NCBI RefSeq assembly: GCF_007859865.1 | Contig: NZ_SJPI01000001.1 | Location: 3,729,241-3,793,240, forward strand | Length of the DNA: 64,000 nt | Source of the DNA: Rubripirellula amarantea | GTDB taxonomy: Bacteria > Planctomycetota > Planctomycetia > Pirellulales > Pirellulaceae | Reading direction: 5' to 3' | Shown: one piece after another, positions 29,701 through 37,817 of the stretch | How the letters are laid out: each line of letters opens with the position of its first letter | How positions within the stretch are numbered: position 1 is the first letter of the stretch | Notes under the pieces: generated by a model | Database searches by the model: none | Seen by the model: only the letters and a program-made list of their open reading frames with translations | What the model was told of the DNA's origin: nothing | Made by a program: the position numbers and the translations under genes

Positions 29701-32700
29701 TGAACACGCGAGTGAACACAACTTGAAATCGGTCAGTGTCGACGTTCCTCGCGATGCGATGACGGTCTTCTGTGGTCCGTCGGGAAGTGGCAAAAGCTCG
29801 CTGGCAATGGACACGATCTATGCGGAAGGCCAACGTCGCTATGTCGAATCGCTTTCGTCTTATGCTCGCCAATTCATCGGCCAAGTCCAAAAGCCACACG
29901 TCGAAAAGATTGAAGGCCTGTCGCCCGCGGTTGCCTTGGAACAGAAAAACTTGGGACATTCGCCACGCAGTACTGTCGGGACGGTGACCGAGGTATTCGA
30001 TTACCTGAGGATCTTGATGGCGCGGTTGGGTACGATGCATTGTCCGGATTGCCAGATTCCCGTCGGCACCCAAACGCCTGATCAAATCGTGGACAAGGTA
30101 ATGCAGCATGACGAAGGCACCCGAGCCTTGTTGCTGGCACCAATCGAAGTCCAAGCGGGTGAAGCATCCAAAGACACTTGGGCTTCACTTCGCAGTACTG
30201 GTTATCAACGTGTTCGCATTGATGGGGTTACGGTAGGCCTTGACGAAGCTCCGCCTTTGGACCCGCGTAAGAAGCAAACGGTCCAGGTCGTCGTGGACCG
30301 AATTGCGATTCAAGAATCTGATCGCTCTCGAATCAGCGACTCGGTGGAACAGGCGTTGTCGCTGGGAATCGGCGTCTTGGAAATTGCGTTCGCGGACCCT
30401 GATCGCGAAGAACCCACCTGGAAAACCGAGACTCATTCGCAGCATCTCGTTTGCGGTTGTTGTGGGCGATCGTTCCCTGAACTCACACCGCATCACTTTT
30501 CGTTCAACTCGGCGATTGGTTGGTGTCCTTCATGCGAAGGCTTAGGCTCGCAAACCGGAACAAATCCGGCGGCGTTGATAGAGTCCGCCACCATGACGCT
30601 TGCCGAAGGTGCCTCGTTGCTTTGGCCGAGTGTCGAGCACTCCGTATCGCTTTGGATGCTGAAAGCTCTGTCACGTCATACCGGAATTCGCACCGATGTT
30701 CCGTTTGATGAATTGACCGTTTCGGAAAAACGAACTCTTTTTCGGGGAACCGGTCCAGCTTGGATCGAGGTCCAGGAACGTGATACGAAGGACAAGTCCG
30801 AAAGCAAACAAAGCGTGTTTCGGTTCCAGTTCAAAGGCTTTTACCCTGCACTCGAAGAAGCGTCGCGGTTGACGCCGGGACTGCGGGGCAAGCTTGAGCA
30901 GTTCACCGACGAGATCGACTGTGCCACCTGCGATGGTTCACGATTGCGAGAAGAGTCATCCGCGGTTCGTTTCCGAGGCAAAACGATTGCCGATTTGGTG
31001 TTGATGCCATTGGATCGTTTGGCCGGTGAAGTCAACGCATGGAAACTCGACAAGCGTGAAAAGAAGATTGCTGGTGAGTTGATTCGCGAGGTGACCTCGC
31101 GAGTTAGTTTCCTACTCGATGTGGGGCTGGATTACTTGACGTTGCATCGAGGAGCCGCGACGCTTTCGGGCGGTGAGGCGCAGCGAATTCGACTGGCGGG
31201 ACAACTGGGATCGGGATTGTGCGGCGTCCTGTACGTGCTCGATGAACCCACGATTGGATTGCACCCACGCGACAACCGACGTTTGCTCGGCGCGTTGCAC
31301 CGCCTGCGCGATCAAGGCAACACGCTGCTGGTGGTCGAACACGATCGAGATGTGATCGCGGGTAGTGATTACCTTTGTGACTTTGGCCCTCGCGCCGGGC
31401 GTCATGGCGGACGCATTGTTGCCCGCGGTGGTCCCGAAGCAATAGAGCCTGCGGAAACTTCGGTCACGCGAGGCTACATCGATGGCACCAAGTCCATTCC
31501 CGTGCCGAAGTCGCGGCGTCCTGTCATGAGCGAGTCCGGGAAGCCGTTGGTTAATTTCCTAAAGGTACTCGGCGCGAAAGAAAACAATCTGCAGGACGTT
31601 GACCTGGAATTGCCCCTGGGTGTGATGACGGCGATTACCGGGCCCAGCGGCAGCGGTAAGAGTTCGCTCATTGATGGAATCCTCTATCCGGTCCTCGCTC
31701 GTCGTTTGCACCGCGCCAAAGTTCGTCCCGGACGGCATGACAAACTCGAAGGTGTTCGCCACATCGATAAGGTCATTCGCGTTGACCAATCACCGCTTGG
31801 TAACACACCTAGCAGTAACCCGGCGACCTATACCGGCGCGTTCGATCATATTCGCAACTTGTTTGCCGAGATTCCCGAAGCCGCCGAGCGTAAGTTCACC
31901 GCTCGGACCTTTAGCTTTAACGTAGCCGGTGGTCGATGCGAAACGTGCGAAGGCAGTGGGCAGTTGCGAATCGAGATGCACTTCTTGCCCGATGTGTATG
32001 TGCCCTGCGACGAATGTGATTCGAAGCGTTACAAAGAGGAAGTGTTGCAGGTCAAGCTGCACGGAAAGTCGATCGCCGATGTGTTGGAGATGCCAATTGG
32101 CGAGGCCGTTGAATTGTTTTCGGCCTATCCCAAGATTCAAGGCATCTTGCAAACCATTTGCGACGTCGGTCTCGAATACGTCACGCTTGGTCAATCAGCA
32201 CCGACACTTTCGGGCGGTGAAGCCCAGCGAGTGAAGTTGGCTGCCGAGTTGTCGCGTCCGGTTACGGGCAACACGCTGTACCTCCTCGATGAACCGACAA
32301 CCGGTTTGCACTTTGATGATATCGACAAGCTGTTGGGCGTGACTCAGCGGTTAGTCGATTTGGGCAATACCGTTGTGATGATCGAGCACAATCTCGACGT
32401 GATCAAGTGCGCCGATTGGGTGATTGATTTGGGGCCTGGGGCCGGTGTGCATGGCGGTGAGATCGTGTTCACGGGAACGCCGGAAGATCTTGCGGCCACC
32501 GCTACGAAACGAAGGTCCAAAGCTAAGCGACATGAACCGAGTCCCGGTGTTAGTGTCACGGCATCGTACCTGCAGGAAGCCATCGAAGATTCCGCACTCG
32601 ACGGATCTAAGACGTTCGATGCACCCAAGCGAAAGGCAAAGCCTAAACCTGCAACCGTCGAAGCGGCGGAGCCTATCCCACAATCGGCGTCAGAGTCCGC

Positions 32701-33184
32701 ATCAAAGCCAAGCTCAAAACCCGTTTTGGAATCCAATGATTCTAAGGAGTCCGAATCCAACGGTTCGCTCGACCCTTGGAAAGTATTGGGCCGTCGCTGG
32801 CATTCGCTCGGGAAAGGGTTTCCAGATGGAACAAAACCTCAATGGCCACTCGAAATGGCGGACGCGGCGCTGGCATTGATCGAATCGGTAGCGGGGGATG
32901 ATTCGCTAGCCTTTGACTCACCCGGCATCGTCACCGTCAAACCTAACGGATCGAAAAAGGCTTGGGCCGAGATTGAAACTAAGACGCCCGAATCCCTAAA
33001 GGTCACGCTTGCCGGACCGCCCGAAGCGATCGACGAAGACGGACTGCCCAGCTTGCGAATAGATCGCCCTACGTCTCGCGGCAATCAAACCAAGATTACG
33101 CTCAACTTGACCGATCCAAAGCACATCCGTAGTCGAAAGCTAAAGACGTTCTTGAAGACGCACTTTGCCGCGACTGTGAAGTAG
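26708..33184 (+). CDS. uvrA: Fused double UvrA (UvrA-UvrA) with C-terminal extension
   Basis: UvrA is the damage-recognition ATPase of nucleotide excision repair and normally is about 940 residues acting as a homodimer. This 2158-residue protein contains two whole UvrA copies: about residues 1-965 and 990-1935. Four Walker A sites (GVSGSGKSS at 33-41 and near 671, GPSGSGKSS near 1023 and 1644), four LSGGE signatures and four Walker B/D-loop segments (LDEPSIGLH, LDEPTTGLH, LDEPTIGLH, LDEPTTGLH) are all intact. CxxC zinc motifs occur in both copies (CESCDGLG and CPDCKGKRL; CPSCEGLG and CATCDGSRL; CAACDGNG and CETCEGSG). A Pro/Ser/Lys linker and a folded-looking extension of about 130 residues end the protein. 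It should work as a covalent dimer. Fused UvrA is known from planctomycetes; the extension I do not recognise. Confidence 0.94.
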   Translation: MTTTEITVKGAREHNLQNVSITLPRGQLICFSGVSGSGKSSLAFDTLYAEGQRRYVESLSNYARQFMGQMPKPDVDLVSGLSPSISISQKSSGNNPRSTVGTITEIYDFLRVLYARVGTGHCPNCKCEITAQSSDAITTRMMDLPTEATVWVLAPVVRGQKGEFRDLFEDLRKQGYSRARVDGETYVLSDPPTLDRSKRHDVEVVVDRIEPDSRDRGRINEAIDVALKIGESTIMVSLSEANDAQAGAPKQDILYSSKYACGSCGQSFKPPSPQLFSFNSPQGMCESCDGLGHLYTFVPELLIPDDELSIRKGAIVLLGQWGEMGRYRRHIYKGVAEAMDEHFELEKGTMLEAKWCDLSEEQRHIWLWGTDESMEFTWQGGKRAKKYSGSFEGFIPELLERYKTTRNKMQLRQFEKFMATIGCPDCKGKRLNAQASAVLITSGADFGDEASETHSLSLPELCELSIDNLDKFFSDIRLGTTSQRIAGEALKEISARIGFLLGVGLEYLTLGRTAPTLSGGESQRIRLAGQIGSGLVGVLYILDEPSIGLHPRDNDRLIETLERLRDAGNTLIVVEHDEDTMRASDLIVDFGPGPGVKGGHIVAAGSVDAVKKSAKSVTGQFLSGTRSIEPAETLRPIDENTQISIKGARFHNLKNIDVSIPLGVVCCVTGVSGSGKSSLIGGILEPALRNVLNGAEQEIGDHDSLTGLEHLDKTIAIDQSPIGRTPRSNPATYVKVFDEIRNLYAKMSEAKTRGYTSSRFSFNVDGGRCAACDGNGATKLEMDFLADIWVTCPVCQGRRYNRETLSVQFKGHSIADVLEMDISQALEVFENIPKVADKLQTLVDVGLEYLKLGQPSPTLSGGEAQRIKLSRELSKTETGKTLYVLDEPTTGLHFADIQLLLGVIHRLADRGNTIVIVEHNTDVIKTADWVIDLGPEGGAGGGTIVAQGRPSDVAKVANSYTGAALAKSLGIERSKSIQVLPHRPMIAASEKSRTHVVVEHASEHNLKSVSVDVPRDAMTVFCGPSGSGKSSLAMDTIYAEGQRRYVESLSSYARQFIGQVQKPHVEKIEGLSPAVALEQKNLGHSPRSTVGTVTEVFDYLRILMARLGTMHCPDCQIPVGTQTPDQIVDKVMQHDEGTRALLLAPIEVQAGEASKDTWASLRSTGYQRVRIDGVTVGLDEAPPLDPRKKQTVQVVVDRIAIQESDRSRISDSVEQALSLGIGVLEIAFADPDREEPTWKTETHSQHLVCGCCGRSFPELTPHHFSFNSAIGWCPSCEGLGSQTGTNPAALIESATMTLAEGASLLWPSVEHSVSLWMLKALSRHTGIRTDVPFDELTVSEKRTLFRGTGPAWIEVQERDTKDKSESKQSVFRFQFKGFYPALEEASRLTPGLRGKLEQFTDEIDCATCDGSRLREESSAVRFRGKTIADLVLMPLDRLAGEVNAWKLDKREKKIAGELIREVTSRVSFLLDVGLDYLTLHRGAATLSGGEAQRIRLAGQLGSGLCGVLYVLDEPTIGLHPRDNRRLLGALHRLRDQGNTLLVVEHDRDVIAGSDYLCDFGPRAGRHGGRIVARGGPEAIEPAETSVTRGYIDGTKSIPVPKSRRPVMSESGKPLVNFLKVLGAKENNLQDVDLELPLGVMTAITGPSGSGKSSLIDGILYPVLARRLHRAKVRPGRHDKLEGVRHIDKVIRVDQSPLGNTPSSNPATYTGAFDHIRNLFAEIPEAAERKFTARTFSFNVAGGRCETCEGSGQLRIEMHFLPDVYVPCDECDSKRYKEEVLQVKLHGKSIADVLEMPIGEAVELFSAYPKIQGILQTICDVGLEYVTLGQSAPTLSGGEAQRVKLAAELSRPVTGNTLYLLDEPTTGLHFDDIDKLLGVTQRLVDLGNTVVMIEHNLDVIKCADWVIDLGPGAGVHGGEIVFTGTPEDLAATATKRRSKAKRHEPSPGVSVTASYLQEAIEDSALDGSKTFDAPKRKAKPKPATVEAAEPIPQSASESASKPSSKPVLESNDSKESESNGSLDPWKVLGRRWHSLGKGFPDGTKPQWPLEMADAALALIESVAGDDSLAFDSPGIVTVKPNGSKKAWAEIETKTPESLKVTLAGPPEAIDEDGLPSLRIDRPTSRGNQTKITLNLTDPKHIRSRKLKTFLKTHFAATVK

Positions 33185-33280
33185 TTGGCTGCGCCGTCGT
33201 TGCGCGTGAATCAATTGCCTGTTAAGTAGTCGACCGTGAAGTAATAGTCGGTGAAGTAATTGACGGTGAAGTAATTACCC
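33176..33280. repeat. 15-bp tandem array that begins with the uvrA stop codon
   Basis: GTGAAGTAG at the end of uvrA (33176-33184, stop at 33182) starts a series at 15-bp spacing: GTGAATCAATTGCCT (33206), GTTAAGTAGTCGACC (33221), GTGAAGTAATAGTCG (33236), GTGAAGTAATTGACG (33251) and GTGAAGTAATTACCC (33266). The unit at 33191 has decayed. Because 15 is a multiple of 3, most units repeat the Val-Lys-stop reading in the uvrA frame. Confidence 0.85.
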
Positions 33281-33303
33281 GGCGTGTGAACGCATAGCAA
33301 CGT

Positions 33304-33798
33304 TTACTCGTCCGAGTCGCTCGCTGCGTACGGGTTGGTCTGAGTTCGACCCACGCGCACAGGGCCCGTCGATTTGATCCAGCTTTGCAACTTGGAGTGC
33401 GATAGATAGCCAACGGTTTGATCGACAACTTGGTCACCGCTGATCAAGAACATGTGGGGGATCGACTGCACGCCAAACTTGGCCGAAAGTTCCGGAGCGT
33501 CATCGACGTCAATCTTGATCACGTGAACCTGTTGACCGTCGCTCTTTTCTAACTTGTCAAGTTCCGCGTCAACTTGGCGGCAAGGACCACACCAGGGAGC
33601 ACCGAATTTTGCCAGAACTAAGCGGTCTTCACTAATCCCACCGGTCAGTTCTGAGATGTCCTCTGCGGTGACGGACGAACTGCCCGATCCCAAACGCGAC
33701 GAAAACGAGCAACCGGTCGCGAGGCAAAGGGCTAAGCTGCCCATCAAGCACCAGGACAAAAATTCCACTCGGCTGGTTCGGTCTCGTTGGATGGTCAC
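33304..33798 (-). CDS. Thioredoxin-domain lipoprotein
   Basis: This 164-residue protein has a type II signal peptide with the lipobox LATGC (Cys30 lipidated), a Ser/Gly-rich spacer, and a thioredoxin domain at about 48-150. The active site is FGAPWCGPCRQ and the cis-proline loop is VQSIPHMFLI. It should be a membrane-anchored thiol reductase or chaperone facing the periplasm. The C-terminal TQTNPYAASDSDE tail is variable. It is convergent with uvrA, whose repeat array ends 24 nt away, and divergent from the GspF-like gene. Confidence 0.88.
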   Translation of the reverse strand: MTIQRDRTSRVEFLSWCLMGSLALCLATGCSFSSRLGSGSSSVTAEDISELTGGISEDRLVLAKFGAPWCGPCRQVDAELDKLEKSDGQQVHVIKIDVDDAPELSAKFGVQSIPHMFLISGDQVVDQTVGYLSHSKLQSWIKSTGPVRVGRTQTNPYAASDSDE

Positions 33799-34145
33799 AG
33801 GATTCTCGTAGGATGCTTGCGGAAATTAGGATGCTTGAGGGGATTGAGTCGTTCAGCAACCCATGCACTGACCCGACTCTGATGTGCTATTTAGTAGTTT
33901 ACCCTGGTAAGATCAAGTTCGGATACGTTTTGTCGGTTCGTTTGATTCGGTCGCTGCTTTTGCTGCTACGCGAAATTTCGGCGTGGGCTTCTGCGACGCT
34001 AGTTTCTCGCCAGCCAGCGGCATCTATAGTGTGACGAGAATCGACCAGCCATATCTCATAGACCACGCCCAATGCGCTTGATACTTGTTCACAGCACGAA
34101 ACTGGTCGGTGCTGCAGTGCCTCAGGCCGATCGTTATGATGGGGC
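33799..34145. other. Divergent intergenic region, nothing recognisable
   Basis: These 347 nt separate the thioredoxin lipoprotein (leftward) from the GspF-like gene (rightward). Promoters for both should be here. I see no repeat, strong hairpin or small gene. Confidence 0.5.
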
Positions 34146-35207
34146 ATGAACCGAGTCGAACGTCCCGATCCACGAAGAGCGCCCGCAGCATCGATCGAGA
34201 GCGAGTTGCCGAAGTGGCTGTGGCGTCAGGCTCGCTATCGGTTTAGGAATCTTTGGAACGCGATCCAGGGCCCGCCTTACAAACTGCTGGCACAATTCTG
34301 CCACGATTTTGGAATGTGTGTGCGGTCGGCGTCCGATATCACGCGAGCCTTGGAGTTGTGCCTCAAGCCGTTACGGCAATCCAAGTTGGGCAGACTTTGG
34401 ATTGACGCCGCCGCGAAGGTTGCTCGCGGTTCGTCGATTGCGGATGCACTTGCCAGCGGCCAATCGAGGCTGCCACCGTTCTTCTTACCGGTCGTGCGAG
34501 CAGGAGAGCTCTCCGGGCGACTCGATGAAGCGTTTTCTTTCTTAGAAAGTCATTGCAAGTTGCTCGCGGGTACTGCCAGTGCTCTTCGCAAACTGTGGCT
34601 AATGCCGATCGCCATTATGCTTTTCGGATCCGTGATTAAGGTGTTGATGCATCTGGGAATGGGGTCGATCACGGGTGCCCTATCGTTGCTGTTGATGGAA
34701 TTGCTCTCGTGGGGACAATTAGCGGCAATCGTGATCATCGTGATGATGACGCCCGTCCGGTCCTTCTTCGATCAAGCTCGATTGGCGATTCCTTTTTTGG
34801 GGGCGTTGGAACGGGAGATTGCTCTGCATCGTTTCTTTCGAGTGATGTCGCTGCTCTATGGCGTGGGCGGTCATCGTGTGGAAATGATGATTCGGATTGC
34901 TGCGGACACGGTCAGCAACGAAGCGGCTCGAAATGATTTGTCAGAAGCCGCAACGGCCATTGAAAGTGGAGCGACCATGGCGGAAGCCTTCCGACGAGTC
35001 AGCCTGCTTAGCGACGACGAGAAGGCCACGATTGAAGTCGGCGAAATGTCCGGGTCACTGGAACACGCCTTTGAACAGATTTCAGATCAAACCGGCAACA
35101 GCATGCTCGCCAAAATCAACTTCATCGAACCCATTCTTGTTCGAATCGTCACTGCGATCGTAACTCTCTCGATCATCAGCACAGCACTAGGGATCATAGT
35201 GAGCTAG
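34146..35207 (+). CDS. GspF/PilC-like type II secretion system F-domain protein (orphan)
   Basis: This 353-residue inner-membrane protein has two copies of the T2SF domain. The first (about 50-145) shows the RALELCLKPL...GSSIADALASG...FLPVVRAGELSGRLDEAFSFL pattern, and the second (about 230-325) shows SLLYGVGGHRVEMMIRIAADTV...GATMAEAFRRVSLL...IEVGEMSGSLEHAFEQI. Membrane segments lie at about 150-172, 180-203 and 330-353, the usual three. Such proteins form the platform for the assembly ATPase in type II secretion and type IV pili. No GspE/PilB, pilin or secretin gene is adjacent, so its partner machinery must be elsewhere. Confidence 0.88.
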   Translation: MNRVERPDPRRAPAASIESELPKWLWRQARYRFRNLWNAIQGPPYKLLAQFCHDFGMCVRSASDITRALELCLKPLRQSKLGRLWIDAAAKVARGSSIADALASGQSRLPPFFLPVVRAGELSGRLDEAFSFLESHCKLLAGTASALRKLWLMPIAIMLFGSVIKVLMHLGMGSITGALSLLLMELLSWGQLAAIVIIVMMTPVRSFFDQARLAIPFLGALEREIALHRFFRVMSLLYGVGGHRVEMMIRIAADTVSNEAARNDLSEAATAIESGATMAEAFRRVSLLSDDEKATIEVGEMSGSLEHAFEQISDQTGNSMLAKINFIEPILVRIVTAIVTLSIISTALGIIVS

Positions 35208-35454
35208 GTACATGCGAGACTGCTCGAAGTCTCAGTATCATCGCCAGCATTTTCGCCGTGGCCGCGAATGACGGTTTGGGTGATTGTGGCAATCAAGTCA
35301 TCCGAATTGTGGATCAACGCTGATTCCGCTCACTCTCACATAGCATCAAGTGCTGAATATCAGCGTGAATTTGACAGTTTTTGAGCCTGATCGGGAATAA
35401 ATTGCCGCCTAGGACGTAGTACTGGTAATTGCCGTCCTTGTTAATTGAGTCCAA

Positions 35455-35982
35455 ATGCCCATGAATACGATTGCATCGCTGAACGCCGATCAATTCGCAG
35501 CATTGGGCAATCGTGGATACTCGCTGGCGTTTCAAATATTGAAGCATCGCGACGACGCGGCTGATGCGGTTCAGGATGCCCTCAGGCAATTCATTGAGCA
35601 TCAAAATCAATTTCAAAGCGCGAACGGAAGCATGCAAGCGTACTTCCTAAAAATCGTTCGCAACCGTTGTCTCGATCTGAAACGCAAACGCAGGCCATCC
35701 TGCGTGGGCGACCACTTCGACCCCGGCGGAAGCATGGGCGATGACCCGAGTTTCCAGGCTGCCGAGAACGAGCAGCAGCGACTCGTTCGTGATTGCTTAG
35801 ACTCATTGGCCGACGATTCTCGCGAGATCATTTACTTGCGAGATTTTCATGGGCTCTCGTACGACGAGATCAGTGAGGTTCTCGGAATTGCCAAGGGAAC
35901 CGTGATGAGTCGTTTGCATCGAGCACGTTTGCAACTTCGCGAGCGTTTTCTTTCTCCCTTGACCAAGAGTGAGTCATGTTGA
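35455..35982 (+). CDS. ECF-type RNA polymerase sigma factor
   Basis: This 175-residue sigma factor has region 2 at about 15-80 (GYSLAFQILKHRDDAADAVQDALRQF, then AYFLKIVRNRCLDLKRKRR) and region 4 at about 108-165 (LADDSREIIYLRDFHGLSYDEISEVLGIAKGTVMSRLHRARLQLRE, split by a clear helix-turn-helix). A second ATG at 35461 is equally possible. The stop overlaps the start of the zinc-finger anti-sigma gene by 7 nt, so the pair is translationally coupled. Its target promoters cannot be read from this window, but such factors often regulate their own operon. Confidence 0.92.
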   Translation: MPMNTIASLNADQFAALGNRGYSLAFQILKHRDDAADAVQDALRQFIEHQNQFQSANGSMQAYFLKIVRNRCLDLKRKRRPSCVGDHFDPGGSMGDDPSFQAAENEQQRLVRDCLDSLADDSREIIYLRDFHGLSYDEISEVLGIAKGTVMSRLHRARLQLRERFLSPLTKSESC

Positions 35983-36413
35983 CTTGTGAAAGTATCGGTG
36001 AGGCATTGTCGGGATATCTCGACGACGAGCTCACACAACAAGAAAGCCAACGCGTGGAACTGCATTTGCGAGAGTGTGAGAAATGTCGATCTTTGCTCAA
36101 CCAAATGCAAACTCTGCAACAAGCCGTTGGTAAAACACCAGCGATGTCGTTGGATCAGCAGCACTGGGATCGTGTGCACCAAGACCCAATCGCAACGGCA
36201 ACGGAGACTGCGGGGTGGGTCTTGCTAGCCGTTTGTTTGTTGCCACCGCTGATCGTAGGAAGCGTCATGTTTCTTGCGGATACCGGCGTTAGTGTTCTCG
36301 CCAAACTAATCGCCATTGGCAGCGTTTCGGGTTTGGCTTTGTTGTTCTACACCGTTCTGCGTCAACGCATGCTCGTTTCCATAACAGATAAATATCGAAA
36401 GGTCAAAATTTGA
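35976..36413 (+). CDS. Zinc-finger transmembrane anti-sigma factor
   Basis: This 145-residue protein begins with an anti-sigma zinc domain: LSGYLDDELTQQESQRVELHLRECEKCRSLL, which carries the HxxxCxxC motif (His38? region HLRECEKC) together with the earlier Cys4. Two membrane segments follow at about 78-100 and 105-125 (WVLLAVCLLPPLIVGSVMFL and VLAKLIAIGSVSGLALLFYTV), and a short basic tail ends the protein. It should hold the upstream sigma factor at the membrane until a signal arrives. It overlaps the sigma gene by 7 nt and the next gene by 1 nt (TGATG). Confidence 0.88.
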   Translation: MLTCESIGEALSGYLDDELTQQESQRVELHLRECEKCRSLLNQMQTLQQAVGKTPAMSLDQQHWDRVHQDPIATATETAGWVLLAVCLLPPLIVGSVMFLADTGVSVLAKLIAIGSVSGLALLFYTVLRQRMLVSITDKYRKVKI

Positions 36414-36742
36414 TGTTAGTGATCACCAATGAAGAAGTCGCGGGCCATACCATTACTCACACGCTCGGTTTGGTGCGGGGCAACACGATTCGAGCTCGTC
36501 ATGTCGGAAACGACATCATGGCGGGATTGCGGACTCTCGTGGGTGGAGAAATCCACGAGTACGCAAAGCTTCTGGGCGAGGCTCGTGAACAGGCTATCGA
36601 TCGAATGGTCGACGAAGCGAAACTGTTAGGCGCTGATGCTGTGGTTGGCGTTCGTTTTTCGACCTCCGTCATCATCAACAACGCCGCCGAAATGTTGGCC
36701 TATGGCACAGCGGTCAAGTTGTCCGCAAACGAAAGTGCGTAA
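36413..36742 (+). CDS. YbjQ/UPF0145-family protein
   Basis: This 109-residue protein starts at the ATG at 36413 (a TTG at 36410 is just upstream). It belongs to the YbjQ (UPF0145) heavy-metal-binding-like family: it shows the typical GHTITHTLGLVRGNTIRARHVGNDI start, the AREQAIDRMVDEAKLLGADAVVGVRFSTS core and the YGTAVKL end. Family members form pentameric rings; their function is not established. It is coupled by a TGATG overlap to the anti-sigma gene and so is the third member of a sigma/anti-sigma operon. That suggests it is part of, or a target of, that stress response. Confidence 0.88.
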   Translation: MLVITNEEVAGHTITHTLGLVRGNTIRARHVGNDIMAGLRTLVGGEIHEYAKLLGEAREQAIDRMVDEAKLLGADAVVGVRFSTSVIINNAAEMLAYGTAVKLSANESA

Positions 36743-36784
36743 CTAAGTCGCCAGGTGTGGGAAAAGCTTGGCGCTGCAAGACGC

Positions 36785-36862
36785 GGTCTTGGTCTTGGTC
36801 TTGGTCTTGGTCTTGGTCTTGGTCTTGGTCTTGGTCTTGGTCTTGGTCTTGGTCTTGGTCTT
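36785..36862. repeat. Hexanucleotide microsatellite (GGTCTT)13
   Basis: Thirteen perfect copies of GGTCTT lie head to tail in the gap between the convergent YbjQ-like and ricin-fold genes. Both strands are open across it (Gly-Leu or Pro-Arg repeats), but these frames are artefacts. Perfect identity implies recent slippage and probable strain variation. Confidence 0.95.
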
Positions 36863-36899
36863 GGCGAAATCAGCAGACGTGCTCGAGACGAAATGCAAT

Positions 36900-37817
36900 T
36901 CAACGAGACTTCAGAACAAGGATCCAACGCTGCGTGGGTAAAGATTTATCCTCTTGTTGTTCCACGAAAGCAACCGTGTTGGTGACATCGGTTTCGACGG
37001 TCAACACAAGATCCGATGCTAGGCTGGTGATCTTCAATTGACGACCCTCTTCAGCGAATTTCCATTTTTGATTCTTGCTGTTGCCGTTACCACGCCAGTA
37101 GATGATCCGAGTGCCGGGTTCACGGGTACCACGTGGCACGTCCAGCACTCGCTTTCTCGCAAGATTTCGGATCGCAACCGAATCGTCGAACAAAAGAAAT
37201 CGAAACCGCTGACTCTTACTCGCCGGGTTTTCGGCTGCGAGGATCAGTTCTGAATTCTTGGTGGCGTCCATGGCTAGCCCCGTGGCTACGTTGCGAATGG
37301 CAAAATCGCCTTGCTGAAGAACTGCTGCCGAGGGCAGTGCGATACCATGGCCGCGAGCACTGATAAGCATCGCCCCCAGTTTGGTTTCCAAATCGTTGGC
37401 GATGCCATAGTCTTTTCTGCGATGGTGTTTCGCAATTTCCCGTTCCCAGACTCGTTGAAGTAGCGAGCAGTTTTTTGACATTCGTTCGGCATACGTCGAA
37501 CGAAACTCAGCGTCGAGCCAAGGAGACAGAATGCGGCGTTTTGTGAACTCTTCTCGCTCGGCTTGGATAAGAGCGAGCTGATTTGAGTCGCCTGCTTGGT
37601 ACGCTACGTTCTCAAGTTTCGAAAACTGAGCCGACATCATCTGATGCAGCTCGTTGGTCTCCAATGCAAACTTCTCAGCCTGTTCGGCAAGTTTTTGCGA
37701 AACCACATCCTGAGCGAAACCTTGGCTGTGTACAAATGCAACCAGCACGCAGAACAGTCCCACCTTTAATGCACGTTGGTAGCTTTTAGTACCGTGGAAA
37801 ACAGTCGCAGTAAACAT
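36900..37817 (-). CDS. Secreted coiled-coil protein with C-terminal ricin-type beta-trefoil
   Basis: This 305-residue protein has an N-terminal signal segment (VGLFCVLVAFVHS, cleavage near GFA-QD), a helical region at about 40-165 rich in charged residues (SQKLAEQAEKFALETNELHQMM), and a C-terminal beta-rich part at 170-305. The latter has three Q-x-W/F-like motifs (SQRFRF, NQKWKF, TQRWIL) spaced about 50 residues apart, which is the hallmark of the ricin B beta-trefoil. It may bind carbohydrate at the cell surface. The signal peptide has a long N-region of about 18 residues, and an internal start is possible. The exact ligand is unknown. Confidence 0.72.
   Translation of the reverse strand: MFTATVFHGTKSYQRALKVGLFCVLVAFVHSQGFAQDVVSQKLAEQAEKFALETNELHQMMSAQFSKLENVAYQAGDSNQLALIQAEREEFTKRRILSPWLDAEFRSTYAERMSKNCSLLQRVWEREIAKHHRRKDYGIANDLETKLGAMLISARGHGIALPSAAVLQQGDFAIRNVATGLAMDATKNSELILAAENPASKSQRFRFLLFDDSVAIRNLARKRVLDVPRGTREPGTRIIYWRGNGNSKNQKWKFAEEGRQLKITSLASDLVLTVETDVTNTVAFVEQQEDKSLPTQRWILVLKSR

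Noticed and set aside
36700-36927. Pro-Arg repeat protein (minus) and Gly-Leu repeat protein (plus)
   Set aside because: Both are translations of the GGTCTT microsatellite, with no start signal.
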